Shown one piece after another: positions 16,807-26,222 of a stretch of DNA of 64,000 nt (its first letter is position 1; every line of letters begins with the position of its first letter). Origin of the DNA: Cytobacillus depressus (lineage in GTDB: Bacteria > Bacillota > Bacilli > Bacillales > Cytobacillaceae); NCBI RefSeq assembly GCF_008923245.1, contig NZ_WBOS01000015.1:44907-108906 (forward strand), written 5' to 3'. The position numbers were made by a program, and so were the translations under genes. The notes beneath the pieces are model-generated. The model was not told where the DNA came from, made no database searches, and saw only the letters and a program-made list of their open reading frames with translations.

Positions 16807-17758
16807 GTTCAACCCCCCTTTTTGGCAGTTTTAGCTTTTGAAACCAATTTATTAACTGAATATCAATAATTCCTTGCGGACGAAAAGCCATCATTAATAT
16901 TAAGATAAGTCCGTAAATCATGTAACGATATTCACTAATAAATCTAAGCATTTCTGGCATTAAGGTCATAAAGGTTGCGCCAAATATAGCTCCAACAATG
17001 ACTTCACTACCACCAAATACAGCAAAAATAAGAATTTCTACTGCACGATGATATGAAAAGTCTGCTGGACTTATATAAGCCATCACATGGGCAAATAATG
17101 CACCTGCAAAGCCAGAGATAACCGCCCCTTGAAAAAATGCCAGCACTTTATAATAAGTAATATTAATTCCCATTGACTCTGCCGCTTTTTCATCCATTTT
17201 AATCGAAGCAAATGCTCGTCCGATTCGTGAATGGTTTTGTCTAATAATAAACCAAACGATTAGAATGCAAATAAGCAGCAAAATAACAAAAACAATTAAA
17301 AATACAAACTGATTAGCTTTAAGTCCAATGACAGCTGGATCAAAACCGACATCCTTTAACAGTCTAAATATTTCTCTACCCATTTGTGGGATGCCCGAGA
17401 TTCCAACCGCTCCCTTTGTAACTGATTCCCAGTTAACAAAAAATACGCGGATTACCTCTCCAAAACCAAGCGTTGCGATGGCTAAATAAACTCCTGAAAG
17501 CCGAAGTGACGGAATTCCTACGATTAGACCGAATATCCCGGCAACAAATGCTCCGGCAATAATTCCAATAATAATTGGAACGTCAAAATTGATGGTCAAT
17601 AATGCAGAGGTGTATGCACCAATTCCCATGAAGCCCGCATTACCGAGGGAAAGCTGTCCAGAGGATAGGGTCACATATATGCTTAGCCCGAGAATAATAT
17701 TAATTAATATAAATGAACCGACTTGTAAGTAATAAGGATTGATAATTTCTCCAAGCAT
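16778..17758 (-). CDS. livM: Branched-chain amino acid-type ABC transporter permease LivM
   Basis: A 326-residue permease with about nine helices. LSGQLSLGNAGFMGIGAYTS, LRLSGVYLAIATLGFGE, GRAFASIKMDEKAAESMGIN and GSEVIVGAIFGATFM are diagnostic of LivM. It forms the membrane channel with LivH. TAGGTGACAAT precedes the ATG and only four bases separate it from livH. Confidence 0.93.
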   Translation of the reverse strand: MLGEIINPYYLQVGSFILINIILGLSIYVTLSSGQLSLGNAGFMGIGAYTSALLTINFDVPIIIGIIAGAFVAGIFGLIVGIPSLRLSGVYLAIATLGFGEVIRVFFVNWESVTKGAVGISGIPQMGREIFRLLKDVGFDPAVIGLKANQFVFLIVFVILLLICILIVWFIIRQNHSRIGRAFASIKMDEKAAESMGINITYYKVLAFFQGAVISGFAGALFAHVMAYISPADFSYHRAVEILIFAVFGGSEVIVGAIFGATFMTLMPEMLRFISEYRYMIYGLILILMMAFRPQGIIDIQLINWFQKLKLPKRGVEHGSRNQKHL

Positions 17759-17762
17759 ATTG

Positions 17763-18656
17763 TCACCTACCCGCTGCTGTTGTCTTCTGGCCGAATAAAC
17801 CTTGTGGCCTTAATAGTAAAATTACGATGATTGTAATAAATGCGATGGCGTCGCGATAGCCGGAATCACCATATGCGACAATCAGAGTTTCCGATAGTCC
17901 GAGGATTAATCCGCCAGCCATGGCACCCTTCACATTACCCATTCCGCCTAAAATAATAATCGCAAGACCTTTTAGTCCCATTGATAATCCCATTTGCGGG
18001 TTGACAGAGTTAAAGGCCATTCCAACTAGAATCCCTGCAATTCCGCCCATAGCAGAAGCGATAACAACCGTTAAAATAATAATTCTTTTTGTGTTTACAC
18101 CAAGAATACTTGCTGTTTCAATATTTTCCGCTGTTGCTCTCAGAGCTTTTCCAGCTTTTGTTTTTAAAAGCCAATATGAGAGCACCATCATCAAAATAAC
18201 TGAAATGACAAAAATTAAGATTTGAACAAGATAGATTGTTATCGATCCGATTTGAAAATTAATTTCCGCAAATGCATTTTTGAAAGGATGATTCCCAGCT
18301 CCGAAAAGGTGATGGGAAAGATTTTCAAGCAAAATGGATGCGCCAATCGTACTAATTAAGGGAGCAAGGTGTGAAACACCTTGCTTTCCCCTTAATGGAC
18401 GTAGAGCAAACCGCTCGAGCATATATCCTAAAATAACCGTGACAATAATTGCTGCTAGGAATGCCACCCACAGCGGCAAGCCTAATGTACTTGTTACGAT
18501 TACTCCGATAAAAGCACCAAACATAAAGATTTCGCCGTGCGCCATATTGATAATTCCTAGTACACCGAAGACTAGTGTAAATCCCAAGGCGACGATGGCA
18601 TAGATGCTTCCTAGTGTAATTCCGTTAATAAGCTGCTCTAATAGCAAAAATCTCAC
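17763..18656 (-). CDS. livH: Branched-chain amino acid-type ABC transporter permease LivH
   Basis: A 297-residue permease with eight or so helices. The N-terminal LINGITLGSIYAIVALGFTL, GVLGIINMAHGEIFMFGA, GKALRATAENIETASILG and the C-terminal LLRPQGLFG are typical LivH motifs. The frame opens with GTG at 18656; a TTG three codons later has GGGTGAG nearby and is an alternative start. Liv systems also import urea, amides and aromatic compounds, so the substrate is open. Confidence 0.92.
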   Translation of the reverse strand: MRFLLLEQLINGITLGSIYAIVALGFTLVFGVLGIINMAHGEIFMFGAFIGVIVTSTLGLPLWVAFLAAIIVTVILGYMLERFALRPLRGKQGVSHLAPLISTIGASILLENLSHHLFGAGNHPFKNAFAEINFQIGSITIYLVQILIFVISVILMMVLSYWLLKTKAGKALRATAENIETASILGVNTKRIIILTVVIASAMGGIAGILVGMAFNSVNPQMGLSMGLKGLAIIILGGMGNVKGAMAGGLILGLSETLIVAYGDSGYRDAIAFITIIVILLLRPQGLFGQKTTAAGR

Positions 18657-18670
18657 CCACTAATCCAATT

Positions 18671-19831
18671 TTATTCAAATATTTCGAATTTCCCTCCCTC
18701 AATAACAAGAACAGTTGGATCCATTACTACGTCTCCATCTTTGTCAAATGAGAACTTACCAAGAATTCCTTCAAGGTCTTTTATTTCAAGAAGGGCATCT
18801 TTTACTTTATCGCGATCTGCTTCACCTGCGTTTTTAAGTGCTTCTGCATAAAGATAAAGAGCATCATATGCTTGAGCGGCAAATTGGTCAGGCTTCTTTT
18901 TATATTCAGATTCATACTTTGAATTAAATTCTTGAACTTTCGGATCTTCTTTTTCTCCAAACCATGGTGTGGCAACGATTAATCCATTAGCTGCATCGCC
19001 TGCAATCTCAATAACCTGCGGTGAGTTAAAGCCATTTCCGCCAACGAATGGTACGTTAATGCCCAATTTTCGCGCTTGGTCCATGATGACAGCACCTTCA
19101 TTATAAAGAGCTGATGCTAAGATTAAGTCAGGATTTTGACCTTTGATTTTTGTTAATTGTGCGTTATAGTCAGCTTGTCCTTTTTGGAATGTTTCAATTG
19201 TCGTAATTTCAAGACCCATATCTTCAGCCACTTTTTTCATCGTATCGAAGCCGGATTTTGTAAATACGTCATCGTTTCCGTAAAGAATCGCAACTTTTTT
19301 AACATCGTATTTATCAACTGCTTTTTTAACAGCAGCAGGAATTGCTAGAGCTTCAGGAATGGAGTTTCTAAATACATACTCGCCAATTTGCGGAATTCCT
19401 TCTGCAGTTGTTGATGTACCCATAATTGGAATCCCATTTAAATCAGCCTCTGGGCCTACAACATTCATTTCTGTACTTAAAGTTGGTCCTAAAAGTGCAA
19501 CGATGCTGTCATCACTCATCAACTTTTGTGCAGCTGATAATGCTTGCTCCTGTTTACCTGCTGAGTCTTCTATCACAAGATCGATATGTACTTCGCCTTT
19601 TTCATTAATTTCCTTTTGTGCTAAATTAAATCCGTTTGTAATGGCCTCGCCATATGCTGCACCAGGACCAGTCATATAGGAGATTACGCCTATTTTTGCG
19701 TTAATTACATCTCCCTCTTTAGGAGTATTGCTTTCTCCTGTTGTTTCTGAGCTTTTACCGCTACATGCTGTTAATAATGCTAGCATGAATACAGTAATGG
19801 CTAGAAATGGTTTTTTTAATAATTTACTCAT
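18671..19831 (-). CDS. livK: Branched-chain amino acid-type ABC transporter substrate-binding lipoprotein
   Basis: A 386-residue lipoprotein with a signal peptide ending LLTACSG (lipidated Cys at about 23) and a periplasmic-binding-protein type 1 fold: IGVISYMTGPGAAYGEAITN, ALLGPTLSTEMN, KKVAILYGNDDVF and FVGGNGFNSPQVI. The first gene of the five-gene operon livK-H-M-G-F, with ribosome site GGGGGAAG. In Gram-positives this protein is anchored outside the membrane and hands ligand to LivHM. A promoter candidate lies 45-75 bases upstream. Confidence 0.93.
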   Translation of the reverse strand: MSKLLKKPFLAITVFMLALLTACSGKSSETTGESNTPKEGDVINAKIGVISYMTGPGAAYGEAITNGFNLAQKEINEKGEVHIDLVIEDSAGKQEQALSAAQKLMSDDSIVALLGPTLSTEMNVVGPEADLNGIPIMGTSTTAEGIPQIGEYVFRNSIPEALAIPAAVKKAVDKYDVKKVAILYGNDDVFTKSGFDTMKKVAEDMGLEITTIETFQKGQADYNAQLTKIKGQNPDLILASALYNEGAVIMDQARKLGINVPFVGGNGFNSPQVIEIAGDAANGLIVATPWFGEKEDPKVQEFNSKYESEYKKKPDQFAAQAYDALYLYAEALKNAGEADRDKVKDALLEIKDLEGILGKFSFDKDGDVVMDPTVLVIEGGKFEIFE

Positions 19832-19875
19832 TTCTTACTTCCCCCTATAATCTGAATAATTAAAACATATATACT

Positions 19876-19904
19876 ATTAAATACCACTTCCTAAACATTG
19901 TAAA
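19876..19904 (-). promoter_or_regulatory. Candidate sigma-A promoter for the Liv operon
   Basis: On the minus strand TTTACA (19904-19899) is followed after 17 bases by TTTAAT (19881-19876), close to the sigma-A consensus. It is well placed for livK. No operator could be named. Confidence 0.4.
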
Positions 19905-19969
19905 TAGATTTTTTGAATTGTTTGAAAATGAAAGCGGTTTTATTTTGAAATAATAATTTTTGTAACAAA

Positions 19970-20000
19970 AAAGGTGATTCTATTTATCAGAATCACCTTT
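19970..20000 (-). terminator. Terminator of the cotF-like gene
   Basis: AAAGGTGATTC pairs perfectly with GAATCACCTTT around a 9-nt loop and a T-rich tract follows on the minus strand. Confidence 0.9.
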
Positions 20001-20009
20001 GAATTAATA

Positions 20010-20651
20010 TTAATGTGTTGTATTATTATTCGGCATTGTATTCATTTGTGCTGGAGCATAAGCGTTTAATAGCTGCTGCATATCTTGTTGAGCTAGCTGT
20101 GGCACTTGATAGTACTGATGTTTGTTTTGGTAAATGGACAGCTCATACGCCATTTCTATGCAATTTGGTATAGAATCTGCAAGGACACGGCGAACAACCG
20201 GATTCGTTACTTCACATGCAGCCATTGATTTCGACCCTGCCATCGTTTTATGGGCACCAAGTAATAATCCTGAAATACATTCGTCTGATAATTCAGAAGC
20301 CGCAGTTAATGGCTTTTTCGGCTGGGATGGCTTCATCCCATAAACAAAATCATTTCCTTGAGTCATATTATAAGTTTGTGTGGGTACTGCTGGGTCTTTT
20401 CCTGTTTTAAAGCAATCAACGGTTGTATTGTATTCTTGCGTAATAAATTGATGTTGGCGATCAAGAATGTTCATTAACTCCTGATCCTTTACATGAGGAC
20501 GTAATAACGTATATTGGTTTAAAACCCCAATTGTGCCTGATAATACTTCGTGAACATCAAAAACCTCGTGTCCCCCATGATTCATTTGCTGATTAACCAT
20601 TCCGGTATGCATATTTGGATGCATTTGACCTTGATGCTGTTGATTTTGCAT
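20010..20651 (-). CDS. CotF-like spore coat protein
   Basis: A 213-residue protein with a Gln/Met/His-rich N-terminus (MQNQQHQGQMHPNMHTG), a ferritin-like helical core of the coat protein F family (VHEVLSGTIGVLNQYTLLRP, DRQHQFITQEYNTTVDCFK, SDECISGLLLGAHKTMAGS, PVVRRVLADSIPNCIEMAYE) and a Gln/Asn-rich tail. Such proteins are spore-coat or mother-cell proteins in Bacillus (CotF, YhcQ, YraF-like). GGGAGGAATATGA precedes the ATG. It is a single gene with its own terminator. Confidence 0.85.
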   Translation of the reverse strand: MQNQQHQGQMHPNMHTGMVNQQMNHGGHEVFDVHEVLSGTIGVLNQYTLLRPHVKDQELMNILDRQHQFITQEYNTTVDCFKTGKDPAVPTQTYNMTQGNDFVYGMKPSQPKKPLTAASELSDECISGLLLGAHKTMAGSKSMAACEVTNPVVRRVLADSIPNCIEMAYELSIYQNKHQYYQVPQLAQQDMQQLLNAYAPAQMNTMPNNNTTH

Positions 20652-20823
20652 TCATATTCCTCCCTTAATCAAATTCAAAGTTATTTTGCATCCGAAAATA
20701 TTAATTATTCCATTTTAGCTAAGGTTATTTTTTCTAGTAAGTGGAAATGCTTACTTTAACATTTAGTTTGATCAATAATGCGTTCATGGAGTTTAGGAGG
20801 GACATTTTTTTAAGATAAAAAAA

Positions 20824-20858
20824 GCTATCCAGTAAGTCAGGAGAAACTTATGGATAGC
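20824..20858 (-). terminator. Terminator of the helicase gene
   Basis: GCTATCCA and TGGATAGC form an 8-bp stem with a 19-nt loop, followed on the minus strand by seven T. Confidence 0.8.
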
Positions 20859-20868
20859 CCCATTCCAA

Positions 20869-23424
20869 TTATATAAAATAATTTCTGCGATATTTTCTTT
20901 CATGGCACTGGTCGCAAATTTGAAACTGGTGCTCCCATGGGAGATTTCTTCCACATCTGCGGCATTTTTTGGCCATGTTTTTCACATCCGTTCTTAAGCG
21001 ATCATGGACTTTGTCACTAATTTGCTCACGAAGCCGTTCCCAATAAATTGCCTCTGTCCTTTGATCAAGTCGGTATAAAAACAAAAGATGTAGACCGATT
21101 GCCTTATATGTCAATTCTAAATCTTCTAAATTGCGGTTCTTCATGCGAGGTTCGGGTAAATCCTCCCCTTCCACAATCGCAAACATCGTTTGCTCCCATT
21201 GCCCAATTAACTCCGGTTCTTTTTTAGAAAATGGCAAGTGAAGAAAGCCATACAAGTCCATAATGCCAATTTTTGCTTCAATTTTCGTTCCGCGGATTTT
21301 TTCATAAAGCTCTTTTTCTTCTAGTAAAGAAGCCTTCTTTGTCCCCTTTGGGCTTTCGAACTTCTCCCATAAGTCGAAAAATGTGCCGAGATCCCGATAA
21401 TATTTCTGAAAGCGCTCGAAAACGACATTTGTTGGTGCAACGGAAAAGGTTTGTATAGGTTCATCCTCACTAATTAGCAGGTCCCACATCTTTTTAATAT
21501 TCGAGACAAATGCGACTTTTCCAGTATTGTAAATGCCTTTTCTACCTGCTCTGCCAGCTATTTGCTTCACTTCTTGGGATGTTAATAAACGCCTTCTTTG
21601 CCCGTCAAACTTCTCATTTTCGAGGAATACGACTCGCCTGATAGGAAGATTTAGCCCCATTCCAATAGCATCGGTGGAAACGATCATCGCTGTTTCTCCA
21701 TTATTAAACCGCTGAACTTGTTTTTTTCGTGTTTCAGGTGGCATACTGCCATAAATCATGCTCACTTTATGTCCTGCGTTTTCAAGTCTCGAGGCTGTTT
21801 CAAGCACTTTTTTTCGGGAAAAACAAATGAGAGCATCACCTTTATCAACACGGTTAAATTTAAACTCTCGCTTTTCAACTTCTAATGGGACGTCCCGGTG
21901 ATACTCAATCATTTCGACATTTGCTTCGCCAAGCAACTCCAGGAGAATATCCTTTACATTACGGCTGCCAATAATATGCACTTCATTCGCATTTGCCTTC
22001 GTAATGGCTTTGTACCAGGAAAAGCCACGGTCCTTATCGGTAATCATTTGTGCTTCATCAATGACAATGCAGTCGAAGCTCTCCTTTTCATGAAACATTT
22101 CAACCGTACACGATATATGTGTTGCCCCAGCGACAACTCTTTCTTCTTCTCCTGTCTTTAAAGAGCAGAGAGTTCCCTCTTCATTAAGTTTATCAAACAC
22201 TTCAAGGGCAAGGAGACGTAAAGGGGCCAAATATAAACCACTTGAAGAAGCCTTCATTTTTTCTAATGCACGGTGTGTTTTCCCTGTATTGGTCTCACCA
22301 ATATGCAAAGTGAAATGTATGTTCTGATTAACGGATGGCTCATATTCCTGCCCAAAAATTTCAGTGATTAACCGCTTCTCCTCTTCCTTTTTCCTCTTTA
22401 ATTCTGCAAGCTCTTCTTCTCTTTTTCTTTTTCGATCCTCGAGATCATTTTCATATATTTCAGCATGTTTTTCTAAAGAGAATGGTTTCTCGGCAACGTT
22501 TAATAAATCGGACAGATATTCGTCTCTTAGTTGTTCTAAATACAAAATGGCTAAATCTTCGCTCGTATCGGAAAGGATTTCTTGCATAATCGATTGTGCA
22601 AAGGATTGTGAAATTGTGATTTCACTCACACTCGCTATTATTTTATTTCCCAGTTCAAGAAGAAACTTATCAAGAAATTCAGCCAGCTGACCAATATAGC
22701 GATCAAAGTAAGTTTCGTACTCAAAATAGCGTCGTCCGCTATGAAAAGTCCTATGAATATCCCCTGTTAACTCATCAAAAAATTCTGCTGCAAGTTTGAA
22801 GGTATTTGCTTGAAACTTTCCTAATGATTGTAGCTGTCTCTCGAGAGCAAAAGTATCTTTCTGCAAATATTTTGTACCGATTTTTATATCTTTGCTTATT
22901 TGAGAACCGATAAAATGTCTTGCATATAAAAAAATAGCTTTCTCGTTTTTTTCGATCATTTCATCGATATGATCAATCAATTTTTCCTGGAATTTATGAA
23001 TAGAAGCTTGTAATTGCATTTCCTCCTGTTTTTGTAAAAAATCAGCCCTTGCTTCTGTATACTTATGTTCCCAGTCAAATTCACCTGAATTCCACTTTTT
23101 ATGTATCCAATCAAGAGCATCGAATGGTTTATATGAGCGCATTTCCGTGCGGAATAATTGATTTATTAGCTTTCTATCAACATTTTCCGTTTCAAACCCT
23201 TTTTCCTGTAAAAATTTCTTCTTTTCATGTCTAGATATACTATTTGTTGATTTGTTTAACCATATATTTAACCATAGCTGATGAATATAGTTCGTTCGAT
23301 CGGCTAAATAATCCTCAAAGGCAGGTAACTTCTCCTGACTTCCAAGATAATTGTTTATATCATCTAAAATTTTATTCTTCGTATTTTCTATCGCATTCCG
23401 ATAAGTTAATTCCATTTGCTTCAC
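20869..23424 (-). CDS. Suv3-like RNA helicase with N-terminal helical domain and C-terminal zinc finger
   Basis: An 851-residue protein. The first 380 residues or so are helical and charged, with a coiled coil rich in Lys/Glu near residues 345-365. The helicase core has Walker A GETNTGKT, motif Ia LAPLRLLALE, motif II DEAQ, then CFSRKK, STDAIGMGLNLPI and motif VI QIAGRAGRKG. These are signatures of the Suv3/mitochondrial degradosome helicase family. The C-terminus has a CxxC-CxxC zinc ribbon (CRRCGRNLPW and CDQC). Likely an RNA helicase; targets unknown. GTG 23424 follows GGAGGG. Confidence 0.85.
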   Translation of the reverse strand: MKQMELTYRNAIENTKNKILDDINNYLGSQEKLPAFEDYLADRTNYIHQLWLNIWLNKSTNSISRHEKKKFLQEKGFETENVDRKLINQLFRTEMRSYKPFDALDWIHKKWNSGEFDWEHKYTEARADFLQKQEEMQLQASIHKFQEKLIDHIDEMIEKNEKAIFLYARHFIGSQISKDIKIGTKYLQKDTFALERQLQSLGKFQANTFKLAAEFFDELTGDIHRTFHSGRRYFEYETYFDRYIGQLAEFLDKFLLELGNKIIASVSEITISQSFAQSIMQEILSDTSEDLAILYLEQLRDEYLSDLLNVAEKPFSLEKHAEIYENDLEDRKRKREEELAELKRKKEEEKRLITEIFGQEYEPSVNQNIHFTLHIGETNTGKTHRALEKMKASSSGLYLAPLRLLALEVFDKLNEEGTLCSLKTGEEERVVAGATHISCTVEMFHEKESFDCIVIDEAQMITDKDRGFSWYKAITKANANEVHIIGSRNVKDILLELLGEANVEMIEYHRDVPLEVEKREFKFNRVDKGDALICFSRKKVLETASRLENAGHKVSMIYGSMPPETRKKQVQRFNNGETAMIVSTDAIGMGLNLPIRRVVFLENEKFDGQRRRLLTSQEVKQIAGRAGRKGIYNTGKVAFVSNIKKMWDLLISEDEPIQTFSVAPTNVVFERFQKYYRDLGTFFDLWEKFESPKGTKKASLLEEKELYEKIRGTKIEAKIGIMDLYGFLHLPFSKKEPELIGQWEQTMFAIVEGEDLPEPRMKNRNLEDLELTYKAIGLHLLFLYRLDQRTEAIYWERLREQISDKVHDRLRTDVKNMAKKCRRCGRNLPWEHQFQICDQCHERKYRRNYFI

Positions 23425-23504
23425 ACTAAGGGCCCTCCTTTTTGGCTATGTAAAGAAGATGTTTATATTGTAACACTAATTGGAAAAATCATTTTAAAAT
23501 TCAG

Positions 23505-23533
23505 TTGACAAAGCGATACATCATTCATATAAT
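23505..23533 (+). promoter_or_regulatory. Sigma-A promoter of the yceI-like gene
   Basis: TTGACA (23505-23510), 17-base spacer, TATAAT (23528-23533): both elements match the sigma-A consensus exactly. The transcript should begin near 23540. Confidence 0.9.
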
Positions 23534-23549
23534 TTATTTAGAATCAATT

Positions 23550-23567
23550 TATCTCGAATTCGAGTTA
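23550..23567 (+). promoter_or_regulatory. MhqR-type operator overlapping the yceI transcript start
   Basis: The site reads TATCTCGAATTCGAGTTA with a perfect 12-bp palindrome CTCGAATTCGAG at 23553-23564. It agrees with the operator I recall for B. subtilis MhqR (TATCTCGAATTCGAGATA-like), a MarR-family repressor released by quinones and catechols. Its place at about +10 to +27 of a perfect promoter fits repression. Confidence 0.6.
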
Positions 23568-23596
23568 AATAAATTCAAACAAATGGGGGATGTAAA

Positions 23597-24133
23597 ATGA
23601 CAATGACAAAAACGAAATGGGCACTTGATCAAGTACACAGCAGCGTTGATTTTTCCATCAAGCATATGATGATTGCCAATGTGAAAGGAACTTTCAATCA
23701 ATTTGACGCAGTGATTGAAGCTGATCCAGCAGACTTAACGACTGCGAATATTCAATTTACAGTTGACCTTTCAAGTATTGATACACGTAATGCTGATCGT
23801 GACAACCATCTTCGTTCAGCAGACTTTTTTGATGTGGAAAATCATCCATCAATGACCTTCCAATCGTCGAATATTGTAAGTAAGGGCGACGGAGAATATG
23901 ATGTAACAGGAGAATTATCTATCCATGGAGTGACGAAAACAGAAACGTTTGCAGTGACTTTTGAAGGATCAGGTAAGGATCCATGGGGCAATGAAAAGGT
24001 TGGCTTCACTGTAGAAGGATCTATCAAACGCAGTGAATATGGTTTAACTTGGAACTCCGCTCTTGAAACTGGCGGTGTCCTTGTTGGGGATAAAGTAAAA
24101 ATTTCTTTAGATGTTCAAGCAGCTAAAGCATAA
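23597..24133 (+). CDS. YceI family protein (lipocalin-like isoprenoid-binding)
   Basis: A 178-residue protein of the YceI family: WALDQVHSSVDFSIKHMMIA, SSIDTRNADRDNHLRSADFF, YDVTGELSIHGVTKTE and RSEYGLTWNSALETGGVLVG. YceI proteins form a beta-barrel that binds long isoprenoids such as polyprenyl quinones. No signal peptide is present, so this one is cytoplasmic. GGGGGATGT precedes the ATG. It is a single-gene unit with a consensus promoter, a probable MhqR operator and a strong terminator, suggesting induction by quinone-like electrophiles. Confidence 0.9.
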   Translation: MTMTKTKWALDQVHSSVDFSIKHMMIANVKGTFNQFDAVIEADPADLTTANIQFTVDLSSIDTRNADRDNHLRSADFFDVENHPSMTFQSSNIVSKGDGEYDVTGELSIHGVTKTETFAVTFEGSGKDPWGNEKVGFTVEGSIKRSEYGLTWNSALETGGVLVGDKVKISLDVQAAKA

Positions 24134-24139
24134 ATATTG

Positions 24140-24169
24140 AAAAGGCGGCACCAATCGGAGCCGCCTTTT
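24140..24169. terminator. Bidirectional terminator
   Basis: AAAGGCGGC pairs with GCCGCCTTT around a 10-nt loop, flanked by A and T runs. It lies between convergent genes. Confidence 0.9.
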
Positions 24170-24171
24170 AT

Positions 24172-25656
24172 TTATTGTTCCGCTAAAAAAACTGCGATTT
24201 TATCTTCAATTACTTTCCCTTTCGAACCATTTATTAAATTATTTAACACGACGGAAAAAATTAGTCTATCCCCACTCTTCGTATCAACATACCCTGATAA
24301 GGAGCTCACAGTAGAAATGGAGCCTGTTTTCGCAATGACTTTGTTTTGTGCGGTTGAATTGATCATTCGATTTCGCAAAGTTCCCCCGACCATTCGATCT
24401 GTTGCTCCGGCTACTGGCAAGGATGTCAAATAGTTTTGATACCATTCCTTGCCTTGAACCACATATAAGAGTTTGGAAATTTCATTTGCTGGAATTAAAT
24501 TGACATGAGAAATGCCGGAGCCATCCCGTAAAACGAGTGTATTAGTATTAATGCCTAATTTAATTAATTCCTCTTTTACTACTTCAAGCCCTTTATCCCA
24601 GCTGCCTTCCCCTTTGACTACTTTCCCCATTTCTTTTACTAATGTTTCTGCATGGCCGTTATTACTTAATTTCATAAAAGGAATTAGCATTTCTGATAAT
24701 GGCATCGATTGATGAACATCTAATACTTGCGCTTTTTTAGGTGTAGCGGCAGACTTTAAATCTCCTTTTATTTTAATGCCTTGCTCGAGTAAAGAATGCT
24801 TCAATAAATCAAGTGCATAGCCCGATGGTTCCCAAACAGCCATCCATTCCCGCGCTCTCGTAGCTTCTAATGGAATGGTGCCTTCAATAATAATATTATT
24901 CGTGCCATGCTGTCGCTCAATGGTAATATCCTTCTTCCCGTCTTTTGCGACAGTTTTCGCTTTATTGATAATTTTGACATAATCTGTTTTTGGCTCTAAC
25001 GTGACGGCTGGTTCTTGTCCGGCATTTTTACCTGGGTTTACATCGACAATGACCGTACCAGCATCATAGTCTTCGTTTGGAGAAGCTGTTAGCGCAGAAA
25101 CTTGTGCTCCATAATAATAAGTTTCATCATTCCAAGTTAAGTCCATCGAATAGCGGACGTCATCATACCACGTATCATCAGCAATTAAATTACCGTGAAT
25201 GTTATTGATTCCTAAATCTTTGATCACTTTTGCGAAATGATCGAAATCAGTCTTTAAAAGAGTTGGATCACCTTTCCCTTTTAAATAAAGATTTCCTTGC
25301 AATGTTTTCCCATTCACGGAACCATCAGTAAGAAGTTCGGTTGTGAATGTATAGTCTTCCCCTAATGTTGACAGTGCAGCTGCAGCGGTAAATAGTTTCA
25401 TATTAGAGGCGGGTTTTAACCGAATATCTCCAATATGATCATATAGCAGCTCTCCTGTCTCTGCTGATCGTACACTTACACCAGCAAGTGCCCCTTGTAA
25501 ATCTGGATCATTATTAAGGAGCTGATTTAATTGTTGAACGAGTGCTCCTCCTTCTTCAGTTGCCTGAACAGTCGGTCCTCCTGTATGTAAATGCGGAACG
25601 AAGGCAAGCATGAAGATTAAGAAAAGACTAAGACTTAATTTCAGTGGTTTTTTCAA
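24172..25656 (-). CDS. dacC: D-alanyl-D-alanine carboxypeptidase, S13 family (PBP4a-like)
   Basis: A secreted protein of about 494 residues with an N-terminal signal peptide ([20 protein letters not shown]). The penicillin-binding motifs are SxxK as SNMK in [14 protein letters not shown], SxN as SNN in [12 protein letters not shown] and KTG in VIAKTGSIS. The large insertion between SxxK and SxN, typical of DacB/PBP4, is present. It trims the terminal D-Ala or cuts cross-links in peptidoglycan. The frame opens at 25668, but TTG 25656 is nine bases after AAAGGTG and is the likelier start. Confidence 0.92.
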   Translation of the reverse strand: MKKPLKLSLSLFLIFMLAFVPHLHTGGPTVQATEEGGALVQQLNQLLNNDPDLQGALAGVSVRSAETGELLYDHIGDIRLKPASNMKLFTAAAALSTLGEDYTFTTELLTDGSVNGKTLQGNLYLKGKGDPTLLKTDFDHFAKVIKDLGINNIHGNLIADDTWYDDVRYSMDLTWNDETYYYGAQVSALTASPNEDYDAGTVIVDVNPGKNAGQEPAVTLEPKTDYVKIINKAKTVAKDGKKDITIERQHGTNNIIIEGTIPLEATRAREWMAVWEPSGYALDLLKHSLLEQGIKIKGDLKSAATPKKAQVLDVHQSMPLSEMLIPFMKLSNNGHAETLVKEMGKVVKGEGSWDKGLEVVKEELIKLGINTNTLVLRDGSGISHVNLIPANEISKLLYVVQGKEWYQNYLTSLPVAGATDRMVGGTLRNRMINSTAQNKVIAKTGSISTVSSLSGYVDTKSGDRLIFSVVLNNLINGSKGKVIEDKIAVFLAEQ

Positions 25657-25907
25657 TGATCTCAACACCTTTCTGCCAATTATGCTTAATACAATTCTTC
25701 TTTGAAAGGTGAATCCCTCTATTTCCAGTATGAGGAAAAAGTAGTGATTTTTATTTCCAATCTTATTCTATTCGGCTCAATAGATTAGTATGAAATTCAA
25801 AAGAATTTCAATGAATTTAAATAAAATTGAATTCTCCTAAAAGAATAATTTTTCATTTAACGCAATGCGTAATAGCTGCTATGATAGTTGGCATAAGGAG
25901 TGATTTC

Positions 25908-26165
25908 ATGAGTGTTCATAAAGAAATAACGAAGCATGTCAATAAACAAAATCGGAGAATTACTAAATTTATGGCTTTGGACCAGCAAAGGGAATATTAT
26001 ATTGAACAAGCACTTCAACATTGCAGGGAAGGGAAACCATTCACAGCAGACGATATAAACGAAGTGACAACGAGGATTAACGACTTAGCAAAACAGGGCA
26101 TTCCTCCTAGAAAGAAGCTTGTAACGATTGTAATGATAGAGAAATATGCAGGTAGAAAGAAATAG
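25908..26165 (+). CDS. YpbS-like DUF2533 protein
   Basis: An 85-residue soluble protein (MSVHKEITKHVNKQNRRITK, then QALQHCREGKPFTADDINEV and ARKKLVTIVM-like C-terminus). It resembles B. subtilis YpbS, a DUF2533 protein of unknown function. ATG 25908 has AAGGAG seven bases upstream; the frame extends upstream to 25827 but that region holds the ribosome site and a TATGAT promoter -10 (25880). Monocistronic, followed by a terminator. Confidence 0.75.
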   Translation: MSVHKEITKHVNKQNRRITKFMALDQQREYYIEQALQHCREGKPFTADDINEVTTRINDLAKQGIPPRKKLVTIVMIEKYAGRKK

Positions 26166-26179
26166 TCAAGTAATCACGG

Positions 26180-26217
26180 GAAAAAAGGAAGGTTATATGA
26201 TCTCCCATCCTTTTTTC
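26180..26217. terminator. Bidirectional terminator
   Basis: GAAAAAAGGA (26180-26189) pairs with TCCTTTTTTC (26208-26217). It lies between the convergent DUF2533 and alkyltransferase-like genes. Confidence 0.75.
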
Positions 26218-26222
26218 TATCT

